DNA from: Hymenobacter siberiensis
Lineage (GTDB): Bacteria > Bacteroidota > Bacteroidia > Cytophagales > Hymenobacteraceae
NCBI RefSeq assembly: GCF_018967845.1
Contig: NZ_JAHLZZ010000001.1
Location: forward strand, 1,798,001 to 1,862,000
Reading direction: 5' to 3'
Length of the DNA: 64,000 nt
Positions 16,451 through 25,650 of the stretch are shown here, in pieces (positions within the stretch are counted from its first letter, which is position 1; each line of letters starts with the position of its first letter). The position numbers and the translations under genes were made by a program. The notes below the pieces were generated by a model. It was not told where the DNA came from and ran no database searches. It was given only the letters and a program-made list of their open reading frames with translations.

Positions 16451-19222
16451 ATGATACACCCCACAACTACCCGCATCGGGCTGGTGGCGCTGCTCCTGTG
16501 GCTGACCACCGCCGCCACCTGGGCCCAGAACCTCACCGTAACCGGCCGCGTGCTCGACGCCACCGGCCAGACCCAGCCCGGCGTGACCGTGCTCCAGCAA
16601 GGCACTTCCAACGGCACCAGCACCGACGGCGACGGCCGTTTTAGCCTAAACAACGTGCCCGGCACCGCCACGCTGGTGTTTTCTGCCGTGGGCTCGCTCA
16701 CGCAAACCGTGCCGTTGAACGGCCGCACCACCCTCGAAATTCGCCTCGCCGCCAACCAGACCGAGCTGAACGAAGTGGTGGTCACCGGCTCGCGCGCCAC
16801 CGAGGGTCGCTCCAACATCCTCACCACCTCGCCGGTGGACGTGATTTCGGCCCGCGAAATCAAGGCTTACGCCCAGACCGACATCACCCAGATTCTCACC
16901 TACATCGCGCCCTCGTTCCAGAGCACGCGCCAGACCGTGACCGACGGCACCGATTTCGTGGACCCCGCCACCCTGCGCGGCCTGGGCCCCGACCAGGTGC
17001 TGGTGCTCGTGAACGGCAAGCGCCGCCACACCTCGGCCCTCGTCAACATCAACGGCACGCCCGGGCGCGGCTCGGTGGGTACCGACATGAACGTGATTCC
17101 GCCGGCCGCCATCAAGCGGATTGAGGTGCTGCGCGATGGCGCGGCGGCCCAGTATGGCTCCGACGCCATTGCCGGCGTCATCAACATTCAGCTGAAGGAC
17201 GACACCACCGGCATCAGCGTGAGCAGCACTGCCGGCCAGACCACCAAGAGCGACGGCCAGCTGTTTCAGGCCGATGCCAACCTGGGCTTCGGCCTCGGCC
17301 ACCGGGGCTTCGTGGACGTGAGCGGCCAGTTCTCGAACCGCAGCTACGTGGACCGCAGCGGGCTCGATACGGCTCCGCTCATCTACCTGGGCACCAGCGG
17401 CGGCAACTACCCCGCCGGCCTCACCGACCAGCAAAAGCTCGACCTGAAAGCCCGCGATAATGCCCTGGTGGCCCAGAATGGCTTTAATCGCCGCGACATC
17501 CGGGTGGGCGGCGCCGATACCCGCACCTACGGCAGCTTTGTGAACGCGGCCTACACACTGGTCCCCAGCATCGGCCTTGAAGCGTATTTCTCGGGTGGCC
17601 TCACGCGCCGCACGGGCTCGTCGGGCGCGCTCTACCGCCTGCCCACGGCCGTTACCCAAACCGATGCCAGCATCTACCCCAATGGCTTCCTGCCCTTCAT
17701 CAACAGCACCGTGAACGACGGCTCGGCCATCGTGGGCCTGCGCGGCAAGGTATTCGGCTTCGCCGCCGACCTCAGCAATACCTACGGCCGCAACGCGCTG
17801 AAATACAACATCAGCAACACCCTCAACGCCTCGCTGCCGGTAGGTACCAGCCCCACCAGCTTCTACGCCGGCGAGCTGGCTTTTCAGCAGAATACCACCA
17901 ACCTGGGCTTCACCCGCAAGTTCAGCGAAGTGGGCCCGCTGGCCACGCTGAACGTGGCGTTTGGTGGCGAGTTTCGGGTTGATAATTTCCAGATTAATGC
18001 CGGTGATGTAGGCTCCTATATCCTTGGCGACCGCAAGGTGAACGGCAGCCCCGCCGCCGCCGGCTCGCAGGGTTTTGCGGGCTACCGGCCGACCGATGCC
18101 CTGAACCAGAGCCGCAACAACGTGTCGGGCTACGTCGATTTAGAAAGCGACCTCACCGACAAGCTGCTGGTGGACGTGGCCGGCCGCGCCGAGCGCTACT
18201 CCGATTTTGGCTCCAATGTGAGCGGCAAAGTGGCCGCCCGCTATAGCATTCTTGATGGCTTGGCGCTGCGCGGCGCGCTCAGCAACGGCTTCCGAGCCCC
18301 CTCGCTCCAGCAGCGCTACTTCACCAACTCCAGCACCCAGTTTACCAGCGGCGAACTACGTGAAGTGCTGACTACCAGCAATGACGACGCCATTACCAAA
18401 GCCTTCGGCATTGGCTCGCTGAAGCAGGAAAAGTCGACCAACTACAGCCTGGGCCTCACGGCCCGCCTCTTCAAAACCATCACCCTGACGGTGGACGCCT
18501 ACCAGATTGACATCCGCGACCGCATTGTGCTCAGCTCACAGTTCAGCCGCGGCAACCCGGCCGTGGCTGCCATCCTCACCGCCAACCCGCGCCCCGGCCA
18601 GAACCCGGTGCAGGGCGTGCAGTTCTTCGCCAATGCCGTGAACACCCGCACCCAAGGCATCGACATTGTGGCCAATGAGCGCCTGACCCTCGGCCCCGAC
18701 AGCCGCCTGACCCTGACGGCCGCCGCCAACTTCAACGAAACCACGGTGCGCAGCTTCAACAGCTCTGCCACCATCGACAACAACCCCAGCCTGCAAAACA
18801 CGCTGTTTGACCGCGCCCAGCGCGCTCGCCTCGAAAACGGCCAGCCCCGCAGCAAAATCAACCTCAGCGCCGACTATGGCTACAAAATCTTCGGCCTGAA
18901 CCTGCGCACTGTGCGCTTCGGCGAGGTGCAGACCAAAGACGCCGACCCCACCCGCTCCTACATCGACCAGACTTTTTCGGCCAAATGGGTGACCGACCTC
19001 ACTATCAGCGCCCAGGTTATCAAGAACATCGGCTTGAGCATAGGCGTGAACAATCTGTTCAACGTGTACCCCGACCGCCTCTACCAGGACCCCAACAACA
19101 ACGAGCAGAGCCTGACCTACACCACCCTGGACGGCACCAACCGGGGCCGTTTCCCCTACGGCTCCAACCAGTTCGGCTTCAGCGGCGCGTACTATTTCGG
19201 CCGCGTGAATTTCACGCTGTAA
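16451..19222 (+). CDS. TonB-dependent outer-membrane receptor
   Basis: The protein has 923 residues. It has a signal peptide (about 1-25, ending TWAQ), a carboxypeptidase-regulatory-like domain (about 28-105, LTVTGRVLDATGQTQPGVTV), then a plug with VVTGSRATEGRS, VLVLVNGKRRHTSALVNING and IEVLRDGAAAQYGSDAIAGV. A beta-barrel rich in aromatic strands ends SGAYYFGRVNFTL. It imports a large ligand such as an iron chelate, a cobamide or a small oligomer across the outer membrane using ExbBD-TonB energy. There is no SusD partner beside it, so it is not a glycan-utilisation SusC by context. A strong terminator follows at 19242. The ligand is unknown. Confidence 0.94.
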   Translation: MIHPTTTRIGLVALLLWLTTAATWAQNLTVTGRVLDATGQTQPGVTVLQQGTSNGTSTDGDGRFSLNNVPGTATLVFSAVGSLTQTVPLNGRTTLEIRLAANQTELNEVVVTGSRATEGRSNILTTSPVDVISAREIKAYAQTDITQILTYIAPSFQSTRQTVTDGTDFVDPATLRGLGPDQVLVLVNGKRRHTSALVNINGTPGRGSVGTDMNVIPPAAIKRIEVLRDGAAAQYGSDAIAGVINIQLKDDTTGISVSSTAGQTTKSDGQLFQADANLGFGLGHRGFVDVSGQFSNRSYVDRSGLDTAPLIYLGTSGGNYPAGLTDQQKLDLKARDNALVAQNGFNRRDIRVGGADTRTYGSFVNAAYTLVPSIGLEAYFSGGLTRRTGSSGALYRLPTAVTQTDASIYPNGFLPFINSTVNDGSAIVGLRGKVFGFAADLSNTYGRNALKYNISNTLNASLPVGTSPTSFYAGELAFQQNTTNLGFTRKFSEVGPLATLNVAFGGEFRVDNFQINAGDVGSYILGDRKVNGSPAAAGSQGFAGYRPTDALNQSRNNVSGYVDLESDLTDKLLVDVAGRAERYSDFGSNVSGKVAARYSILDGLALRGALSNGFRAPSLQQRYFTNSSTQFTSGELREVLTTSNDDAITKAFGIGSLKQEKSTNYSLGLTARLFKTITLTVDAYQIDIRDRIVLSSQFSRGNPAVAAILTANPRPGQNPVQGVQFFANAVNTRTQGIDIVANERLTLGPDSRLTLTAAANFNETTVRSFNSSATIDNNPSLQNTLFDRAQRARLENGQPRSKINLSADYGYKIFGLNLRTVRFGEVQTKDADPTRSYIDQTFSAKWVTDLTISAQVIKNIGLSIGVNNLFNVYPDRLYQDPNNNEQSLTYTTLDGTNRGRFPYGSNQFGFSGAYYFGRVNFTL

Positions 19223-19241
19223 TCCGGCCTTATTTTTTGCC

Positions 19242-19275
19242 AAAAAGCCAGCTCCGCGTCCGGGGCTGGCTTTTT
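19242..19275 (+). terminator. Intrinsic terminator after the TonB receptor
   Basis: AAAAAGCCAGC and GCTGGCTTTTT form a stem with a short GC-rich loop, followed by a T-run. It lies 20 bp after the receptor stop codon. Confidence 0.85.
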
Positions 19276-19464
19276 GCTGCCTGGTCCCAGGATGCTAAAA
19301 TGGTGAGGCTTGTCGGGAATTTCTGTTGAATGGCTATTTATACTCGTCATGAAGTGGATTGTGAAAAACGCAGTAGGGTGCGGGGTCGTACCCGGTAGGG
19401 CCTGCCCCCGCCCCCTACTTTGGGACGAGTATAATTCAGCTGATTATGCTAATGCCATAATTTC

Positions 19465-20719
19465 TACTCTACCCTATGATTTTCACAAGGCATTGCTTAA
19501 TAGGTAATTAAGCAAGGGGTAGCTGCTGGCCCACGTTACCGGGCATAAAAACGGGGTGGGCCGACCTTTGCAGTTCCAACACCTCAAAGCTCTTCCCACC
19601 CCGTGAAGCAACGCCTCATCGCCAAAATTACGACCGTTTTACAGCACGTGCCCCTGGTGGGCCACCTCTCGCGGCAAAAGTTCATCGCCCAGTTCGTTAT
19701 TGGGCTGATAAAGAGCCGCAACGTGCCGTTTTGCGAAGTGGCCCAGCACCTGAACGACGCGGCCAAACCGGCCTCGAATGAGACCCGGATTCAAAACTTT
19801 TTCCGCCTCGTGACCCTGGACTATCTCGCCCTGGCGCAGCTCTTTATCCGCCTGTTACCAGCCACAGGTAAGCTGCGGCTGTGCATCGACCGCACCGAAT
19901 GGGATTTCGGCCGGTGTCAGGTCAATATTCTGCTCGTCACCGTGGGCCAGGGCGCGTTTCACGTACCGTTGTACGGGGAACTGCTCGATAACCGCAGCGG
20001 CAGCTCCAACGCCACCCAGCGCATCGCCCTGCTCGAGGTCTGCCTGGCCTTGCTCGGCCGCGCGCGTATCGGCTTGGTCGTGGGCGACCGTGAGTTGGTG
20101 GGCCATGTATAGCTCAAGTGACTCAAGGACAACGGCCTGAACTTCGTCATACGCCTGCCTAAACACCACCTGCTGACTGACGCGCACGGCCACTGCCACG
20201 CCATTGCCGACCTGGGGCTGGCCGAGGGGGAGCACCGGCGCTTTGCCCAGCGCCAGGTGGATGGGGTGTGGGGGCAGGTGTGGGTCAAGGCCCTAGCCGG
20301 CGGCGAGTTTCTCTTCCTCTTCGGCACCTCGGGTTTGCAGCAGATAAGCCAGCGCTACGCCAAGCGCTGGACGATAGAGCAGTGCTTTCAGAATCTGAAA
20401 GGCCGGGGTTTTAACCTGGAAAACAGTCACTTGGCCTGCCGCCACAAGCTGCGTAAACTACTGGTCTTGGTCAGTCTGGCCTACGCCTTTTGTCTGGCCG
20501 TGGGGCACGCCGCAGACCGACGCCAGCCCATCGCCCGCAAAAAACACGGGTACCGGGCCACGAGCCTGAGCCGCCACGGCTTGAACATCGTGCGCCAACT
20601 CACCCGTCCGATGACGGGCGCACAAACAACAGTCAATCAGCTAGTTGAACGGTTGCTGGACTGGATTATCAGACAAGTATCTCATTATCAAATACCTGTG
20701 AAAATTATAGGGTAGAGTA
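19465..20719 (+). mobile_element. IS4-family insertion sequence, dead copy
   Basis: The ends are inverted repeats: TACTCTACCCTATGATTTTC from 19465, and from 20719 on the other strand TACTCTACCCTATAATTTTC. The arms continue for a few more bases with one or two mismatches. The element is about 1255 bp and holds one transposase gene with two nonsense codons. A target duplication could not be defined with confidence. Left of it, 19282-19464 holds nothing recognisable. Confidence 0.82.
19603..20715 (+). pseudogene. IS4-family transposase with two nonsense codons
   Basis: One frame of about 370 codons encodes a DDE transposase: LRLCIDRTEWDFG (first Asp), LVVGDRELVGHV (second Asp) and YAKRWTIEQCFQNLKGRGF, which fits the IS4 signature Y-(2)-R-(3)-E-(6)-K exactly. 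After GHV the frame reads stop-LK-stop-LKDNGLNFVIRL (TAG at 20110-20112, TGA at 20119-20121). Relatives have Trp at both places, so both are TGG to stop changes. The rest is intact. The copy cannot make a full transposase. Confidence 0.85.
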
Positions 20720-20732
20720 CGAAATTTCTAAT

Positions 20733-20893
20733 CCAAAAGGCCCGCTCGACTTCAGCGCAGGCCTTACCCAAGTCGTTGCTCCGGTCAGACCGCCCTAGGC
20801 GGTCTGACCGGTTGAAGTGAGCACGATTCCGGCCTAGCGACAACCGGTTAGACCGGAGCAACGACCCAAAAGGCCGAGCGGGCCTTTTGGGTC
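20733..20893. repeat. Composite palindromic element, CCGGTCTGACCG family copy 2
   Basis: Outer arms AAAGGCCCGCTCG (from about 20735) and CGAGCGGGCCTTTT (ending 20888) enclose GTCGTTGCTCCGGTCAGACC (20772-) and its complement (20844-20865). The inner perfect palindrome is CGGTCAGACCGCCCTAGGCG and its continuation (20782-20810). The 3' part (20863-20893, GACCCAAAAGGCC...GGCCTTTTGGGTC) can act as terminator for the OmpA gene on the minus strand. Confidence 0.82.
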
Positions 20894-20910
20894 GTTGCTA
20901 GCGGCGTGGG

Positions 20911-21927
20911 CTACTTGCCCGTGGCCGCCGTAGCCGAATTGCTGTCCAGAATCTTAAACAGCTCGTTTAGCTTGGGCGTGAGGATAATCTCGGTGCGGCG
21001 GTTCATGGCCTTGTTCTGGGGCGAGTCATTGGCCGCCACGGGCACGTACTGGCTGCGGCCCGAGGCCGTGACGCGTTCCGGGGCCACGCCGGCGGTGGTG
21101 AGCAGGCGCGCAATTTCGGTGGCGCGCAGGGCGCTCAGGTCCCAGTTGTCGGTCATGCCGGCCGTGCCCGACCGGATGGGCACGTTATCGGTGTGGCCTT
21201 CCACCACCACGTTCACGTCTTTCTGCTCCTGGAGCACGGTGGCCAGATTTTTTAGCGCCTCCTGGCCCTTGGGGTCCACTTTCGTCGAGCCCGATTTGAA
21301 CAGCAGCTGCTCCGACAGCGACACGTACACCTTGCCGTCCTTCAGCTTCACCTGCAGGTCGCTGCTGTTGAAGCTGAGCAGGGCCTTGCTCACGCGGGCC
21401 TTCAGGTCGTCCACGGCTTTGTCCTTTTCGGCCAGGGCTTTGGTGAGCTCGGTTAGGCGAACCTCGCGGGTTTTGAGGTCGACGGCGAGGCGGTCGTTAT
21501 CGGCTTTGCTTTTCTGCAGCGTGGTTTCCAGGGAGCCCAGCTCGGCTTCGCGGCGGGCCAGGTCTTTGGCCACTTTGTTGTAGTCGGAGGACTTGTTGGC
21601 CAGCTCGCGGTCGCTGTTTTTCAGCAGCTTGTCGTAGCTGTTGTTCAGCTCGTTGTAGAGGCTGCGGGTTTTGCGATAGGCATTGCCGGTTTCGGCCGAG
21701 TCCGTTACGAGGCGCTTTTGGGTGAGGTGCAGCTGAGCCAGCTCGTCGCTGGCCTTTTGCAGCTCCGCGGTAGCGCCGCGGTACTGCCGCTCGGCGGCCG
21801 CTTTGCCATCGGCATCGGCCCGCTGGCGGGCGCTAAGGTCGTCGTATTTCTTGGCCGTTACGCAGCTGTTCAGCACCGGGGCGGCCAGCAGGTAAAGGCC
21901 CAGCAGGGCAGGGGAGAAGGTTTTCAC
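20911..21927 (-). CDS. Coiled-coil OmpA-family lipoprotein
   Basis: The protein has 338 residues. The lipobox VLNSC (Cys 22) gives an outer-membrane lipid anchor. Residues about 25-190 are a long, charged coiled coil (KASDELAQLHLTQKRLVTDS, RREAELGSLETTLQKSKADN). A C-terminal OmpA/MotB peptidoglycan-binding domain follows, with LLFKSGSTKVDPKGQEAL, VVVEGHTDNVPIRSG and NRRTEIILTP. It should tie the outer membrane to the cell wall at a distance set by the coiled coil. It is transcribed divergently from accD; TACCTTGC on the minus strand at 21989-21996 is a plausible -7 element. Downstream it runs into the composite palindrome. Confidence 0.92.
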   Translation of the reverse strand: MKTFSPALLGLYLLAAPVLNSCVTAKKYDDLSARQRADADGKAAAERQYRGATAELQKASDELAQLHLTQKRLVTDSAETGNAYRKTRSLYNELNNSYDKLLKNSDRELANKSSDYNKVAKDLARREAELGSLETTLQKSKADNDRLAVDLKTREVRLTELTKALAEKDKAVDDLKARVSKALLSFNSSDLQVKLKDGKVYVSLSEQLLFKSGSTKVDPKGQEALKNLATVLQEQKDVNVVVEGHTDNVPIRSGTAGMTDNWDLSALRATEIARLLTTAGVAPERVTASGRSQYVPVAANDSPQNKAMNRRTEIILTPKLNELFKILDSNSATAATGK

Positions 21928-22194
21928 GGGGATAAAAAGGCGCAGCGCCGGGCCATCGGCGGTCGGACTGCCCGGCCGCGTTGGCCCGGCAAGGTAGCGC
22001 TTAACCCGCGCTCAGCCTAGCAAAATACCACTCCGGACAGGTTTTGGAATCGATGCTGGAAACACCGCGAACGAAGCCCATTCCCGCCTCCGTTTGGGGC
22101 TGGGTGCCGCGCCAAAGCAGCGGTCTTGCCCGCGCCAAACCACGCCAGCCCGCTGCCACCAAGGATTTTGCGAAAGATGGCAATAGTTATGGCT

Positions 22195-22202
22195 TATCTT
22201 TG
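22195..22202 (+). promoter_or_regulatory. Candidate -7 promoter element for accD
   Basis: TATCTTTG matches TAnnTTTG. A TTTTG lies about 24 bp upstream, slightly far for the -33 element. It is the only good match in the 375-bp gap 21928-22302 between the divergent genes and predicts a leader of about 95 nt. Confidence 0.45.
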
Positions 22203-22302
22203 ATGCCCTGTAATTTGCCGCTGCACGCCCGAAGCCGGCGGCTTTTCCATCTAAAAATTCAAGCTGACAGCCCCGTGCTGGCAGCTGTTAGTTAAACGAA
22301 AT

Positions 22303-23211
22303 ATGGCCTGGTTCAAGCGCGTAGAAAAGGGCATTGTGACCCCCACCGACCAGAAAAAAGAGACTCCCGACGGCCTCTGGTACAAGTGCCCCGAGTGCAA
22401 AACCGTGGCCACTATGGCCGAGCACAAGCGCCTGCTGCATGTGTGCGGCAATTGCAGCCACCATGGCCGCATTGATGCCATCGACTACTTCGAATTCCTC
22501 TTCGACCAGGGCGGATTCACGGAGCTCGATGCCAACCTCACCTCCGGCGACCCGCTGCACTTCGTGGATACCAAAGCCTACCCGCAGCGTGTGGAGGCCA
22601 CCGAGCGCAATACCGGCCTGAAAGATGCCGTGCGTACCGCCCACGGCCTGAGCGCCGGCCAGCCGCTGGTGGTGGCGGCCATGGATTTCAAGTTCATCGG
22701 CGGCTCGATGGGCTCGGTGGTGGGCGAGAAAATTGCCCGCGCCATCGACTACGCCCGCCAGACCCGCACGCCGTTTCTGATGATTTCGCGCTCCGGCGGG
22801 GCCCGCATGATGGAGGCCGGCTACTCGCTCATGCAAATGGCCAAAACGTCGGCCAAGTTGGCCCTGCTCTCCGAAGCCGGCGTGCCCTACGTAAGCTTGC
22901 TGACGGACCCCACCACGGGCGGCGTCACGGCCTCGTTTGCCATGCTGGGCGATTTTAACATTGCCGAGCCCGGCGCGCTCATCGGCTTTGCCGGCCCGCG
23001 CGTCATCAAGGAAACCATCGGCAAGGACCTGCCCAAGGGTTTCCAGAGCGCCGAGTTCGTGCTGGAGCACGGCTTCCTCGACTTCATCGTGGACCGCCGC
23101 GAGCTGAAGCAGCGCCTGGCCAACCTGCTGGGCATGCTGCAGCCCGCGCCGGCCGCCGCCGCCAGTGCCCCCGCGCCGCGCCGCGCCGCTACCAAGGCCC
23201 ACCAACAATAA
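22303..23211 (+). CDS. accD: Acetyl-CoA carboxylase carboxyltransferase subunit beta
   Basis: The protein has 302 residues. An N-terminal C4 zinc ribbon is complete ([20 protein letters not shown], then [10 protein letters not shown]). The crotonase-like carboxyltransferase core shows [75 protein letters not shown] and [20 protein letters not shown]. With AccA it transfers carboxyl from carboxybiotin to acetyl-CoA, the first step of fatty-acid synthesis. The tail (about 285-302) is Ala/Pro-rich and not conserved. The accA partner is not in the window. Length and motifs are normal, so this is a firm call. Confidence 0.97.
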   Translation: MAWFKRVEKGIVTPTDQKKETPDGLWYKCPECKTVATMAEHKRLLHVCGNCSHHGRIDAIDYFEFLFDQGGFTELDANLTSGDPLHFVDTKAYPQRVEATERNTGLKDAVRTAHGLSAGQPLVVAAMDFKFIGGSMGSVVGEKIARAIDYARQTRTPFLMISRSGGARMMEAGYSLMQMAKTSAKLALLSEAGVPYVSLLTDPTTGGVTASFAMLGDFNIAEPGALIGFAGPRVIKETIGKDLPKGFQSAEFVLEHGFLDFIVDRRELKQRLANLLGMLQPAPAAAASAPAPRRAATKAHQQ

Positions 23212-23323
23212 AAAAAGGCACTTTTCGTTTTCGGCACACTTCTTGAAAAATCCGCTTCCAGCCCCGGAACGGGTTTTTCCGTATAAGGGCTGAACACAAC
23301 TTCACCAACCCCCTCATTTTCAC

Positions 23324-24070
23324 ATGAACACCTCCAAATCCCTTCTTTCTGTATTGATGGCTTTCGTGCTGCTGTTTAGCTCCTGCGCCACTTCGCAGCA
23401 AGCCAGCTCCACGCAGCCCGATCTTTCGACCAACAACGGTACCGGTGCCCGCAAAACTGGCATGAGCAAAACCGTTAAAGGTGGCCTGCTGGGCGCTGGT
23501 GGTGGTGCTATTCTTGGTGGCGTAGTTGGTGGCTTGCTGGGCGGTGGCAAGGGCACGGCTATCGGGGCCATCGTAGGTGCTGCTGCGGGTGGTACCACGG
23601 GTGCCATCATTGGTCGCAAAATGGATAAGCAGGCCGAAGACCTGCAAAAAGACATGCAGAACGCCAAGGTTGAGCGCGTGGGCGAAGGCATTAAAATTAC
23701 CTTCGACTCGGGTATCCTCTTCGATACCAACTCGGCTACGCTGCGTTCGGCTTCGGAATCGGACATCACCAAGATGGCTGCCATTCTCCAGAAATACCCC
23801 GATACCAACGTGCTGGTGGAAGGCCACACCGATAACTCGGGTTCGGATGCCATCAACCAGCCCCTGTCGGAGCGCCGGGCCCAGGCCGTGGCCAACTCCA
23901 CCATCGCCAAAGGTGTTTCGTCGAGCCGCATCACCACTCAGGGCTACGGCTCGACCCAGCCCGTGGGCGACAACACCACGGCCGAAGGCAAGCAGGCCAA
24001 CCGTCGCGTAGAAATCGCTATCTACGCCAACGAAAAGATGAAGAAAGCGGCCGAGCAAGGCCGTTTGTAA
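23324..24070 (+). CDS. Glycine-zipper OmpA-family lipoprotein
   Basis: The protein has 248 residues. The lipobox LLFSSC (Cys 21) is followed by a Ser/Thr/Gln-rich linker, then a glycine zipper (about 50-100: GGGAILGGVVGGLLGGGKG, AIVGAAAGGTTGAIIG) that can insert in or bind a membrane. The OmpA domain (about 115-240) has LFDTNSATLRSASESD, VLVEGHTDNSGSDAINQPLS and NRRVEIAIYANE, with the Asp and Arg that hold diaminopimelate. It is the first of three related envelope genes in a row; the third (24751) is a clear paralogue. The likely role is outer-membrane to wall linkage. Confidence 0.92.
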   Translation: MNTSKSLLSVLMAFVLLFSSCATSQQASSTQPDLSTNNGTGARKTGMSKTVKGGLLGAGGGAILGGVVGGLLGGGKGTAIGAIVGAAAGGTTGAIIGRKMDKQAEDLQKDMQNAKVERVGEGIKITFDSGILFDTNSATLRSASESDITKMAAILQKYPDTNVLVEGHTDNSGSDAINQPLSERRAQAVANSTIAKGVSSSRITTQGYGSTQPVGDNTTAEGKQANRRVEIAIYANEKMKKAAEQGRL

Positions 24071-24104
24071 GCAGTATTTGTCGGGCCACTGCTGCCCGGT
24101 ATGC

Positions 24105-24140
24105 AAAAAAAGGTCACTCCACCGGGGCGGCCTTTTTTTT
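24105..24140 (+). terminator. Possible weak terminator
   Basis: A7GG and CCT8 can pair around a GC-rich loop, ending in eight T. It lies 35 bp after the OmpA lipoprotein gene. The stem is mostly A-T, so efficiency is doubtful. Confidence 0.5.
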
Positions 24141-24253
24141 GTGAATGCGGAAGCCTTGGGCGCGCAAACAGACGCATTTTCTTCAGCAACTCTGCCCGCC
24201 TGGTATGCGTTGAAATCCCGTAATCCCTCCCATCAACTTTAACCTCCTGAATT

Positions 24254-24532
24254 ATGAAATCCCTGCGTGTAGTATTCGCTTTGTTTTTAATGCTGTTCGT
24301 GCTGGCCGGCACCAGTGCGCAGGCCCAGACGCCCAAAAAAGGTTGGAGTAATAAGGCCAAAGGCGCGGCCATTGGCGGCGGTGCGGGTGCCGTGACGGGT
24401 GCCGTGATTGGCGGCGGTAAAGGGGCCATTATTGGCGGGGTAGCCGGCGTGATTGGCGGCGGCCTGATTGGCCGCAACAAAGACAAGAAAAAAGACCCGG
24501 CCCGCTACAACGCTTACCACAAAAAGAAGTAA
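24254..24532 (+). CDS. Small glycine-zipper protein
   Basis: The protein has 92 residues with a signal peptide (about 1-25, ending TSAQAQ). A glycine zipper covers most of the mature part (KGAAIGGGAGAVTGAVIGGG, IIGGVAGVIGGGLIG) and a basic tail follows (RNKDKKKDPARYNAYHKKK). It matches the zipper region of its two neighbours but lacks the OmpA domain. Gly-zipper proteins of this YMGG type are small envelope proteins of unclear function. It is flanked by hairpins on both sides, so it may be a separate transcript. Confidence 0.82.
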   Translation: MKSLRVVFALFLMLFVLAGTSAQAQTPKKGWSNKAKGAAIGGGAGAVTGAVIGGGKGAIIGGVAGVIGGGLIGRNKDKKKDPARYNAYHKKK

Positions 24533-24569
24533 TTCGGCCGCGCTACGCCGATAGGCTATCGCGCTTATA

Positions 24570-24600
24570 AAAGGCCCTGCCACCCGGCAGGGCCTTTTTT
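24570..24600 (+). terminator. Intrinsic terminator
   Basis: AAAGGCCCTGCC and GGCAGGGCCTTTTTT form a strong stem with a 4-base loop and a T-run, about 40 bp after the small glycine-zipper gene. Confidence 0.9.
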
Positions 24601-24750
24601 GTGGTTGAACGAGCCGGCTAATGAGTTGGGAGGGCCAAAAGGCGCGCTGGCCCCGAGGAGTTTGGCAAGGTGGTTGCAAATGGCGTACTTGCCGGCCTGT
24701 TCGCACACCGCGATTTTTGCTGGTATTTTTTATCCAAACCTTTTTTTAAC

Positions 24751-25467
24751 ATGAAATTTCTTCGTTCATCCATTGCGTTTCTGTTCGCCCTGCTGCTGCT
24801 GGTAAACAATTTTGCGCAAGCCCAGACCTCTACCGTTTCGACTGCCAAGCCGAAGGGCATGAGCAAAACCCTCAAAGGCGGCCTCATTGGTGGCCTGGGT
24901 GGTGCCGTAGTTGGTGGCGTGGCCGGCCGCCTGATTGGCGGTAAGTCGGGCACGGCCAAAGGGGCCATCATTGGGGCTGTAGTAGGTGGTACGGCGGGTG
25001 CCCTCATCGGCCGCAAAATGGATAAGGCGGCCGCCGAGCTGCGCCGCGACCTGGAAGGCGCAACTGTAGAGCGCGTGGGCGAAGGCATCAAAATTACCTT
25101 TGCATCGGGCATCCTGTTCGGCACCAACTCGTCGAACCTGACCCCGGAAGCTGCCGGCAACATCGACCAGCTGGCCACCACCCTCAAGAAGTATGCTGAT
25201 ACCAGCGTGGTGGTGGAAGGCCACACCGATAGCTCGGGCTCAGATGCCATCAACCAGCCCCTGTCGGAGCGTCGGGCCCAGGCCGTGTCGAACGAGATTC
25301 AGGGCCAGGGCGTAGACTCGGGCCGCATCACGGCCACCGGCTACGGCGCTACCCAGCCCGTGGGCGACAACGCTACCGCCGCCGGCAAATCGGCCAACCG
25401 CCGCGTAGAAGTAGCCATCTTCGCCAACGACAAGATGCAGAAGGCCGCCAAAAAAGGCCAGCTGTAA
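24751..25467 (+). CDS. Glycine-zipper OmpA-family protein (paralogue)
   Basis: The protein has 238 residues from ATG 24751, where a clear signal peptide begins (MKFLRSSIAFLFALLLLVNN, ending FAQAQ). There is no lipobox, unlike the paralogue at 23324. The glycine zipper (about 45-95) and OmpA domain (about 105-232; VVVEGHTDSSGSDAINQPLS, NRRVEVAIFAND) align with that paralogue almost without gaps. The zipper may replace the lipid anchor for outer-membrane attachment. The pair probably arose by tandem duplication. Confidence 0.92.
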   Translation: MKFLRSSIAFLFALLLLVNNFAQAQTSTVSTAKPKGMSKTLKGGLIGGLGGAVVGGVAGRLIGGKSGTAKGAIIGAVVGGTAGALIGRKMDKAAAELRRDLEGATVERVGEGIKITFASGILFGTNSSNLTPEAAGNIDQLATTLKKYADTSVVVEGHTDSSGSDAINQPLSERRAQAVSNEIQGQGVDSGRITATGYGATQPVGDNATAAGKSANRRVEVAIFANDKMQKAAKKGQL

Positions 25468-25470
25468 TTG

Positions 25471-25650
25471 TCAGAACCGCGGATTTATCGGATGACACGG
25501 ATTGGTCGGATTTTGTAGCTGACCAAAAACGTAAGCCGAACCGTAGTGAGATTGAAAAAAGCCGCCTACCCGGGCGGCTTTTTTGCGTTTGATGAAAATC
25601 GTCCACGAAATCCGACCAATCCGTGCCATCCGATAAATCCGCGGTTCTGA
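25471..25650. repeat. Long inverted repeat with internal terminator
   Basis: Arms of about 43 bp (TCAGAACCGCGGATTTATCG... at 25471 and its complement ending 25650) are nearly perfect. The loop contains the terminator at 25555-25584. The left arm starts 4 bp after the OmpA stop codon and the right arm contains the apparent start codon of the next gene. Confidence 0.9.
25555..25584 (+). terminator. Intrinsic terminator inside the inverted repeat
   Basis: AAAAAAGCCGCC and GGGCGGCTTTTTT form a stem followed by T. It would stop transcription from the OmpA paralogue. Confidence 0.85.

Noticed and set aside
16144..16863. Possible minus-strand gene upstream of the TonB receptor
   Set aside because: It overlaps the start of the receptor and has no recognisable protein features. 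It is a non-coding frame.
16451..19222. SusC-type glycan uptake locus
   Set aside because: No SusD gene or glycoside hydrolase is adjacent to either receptor gene in the window.
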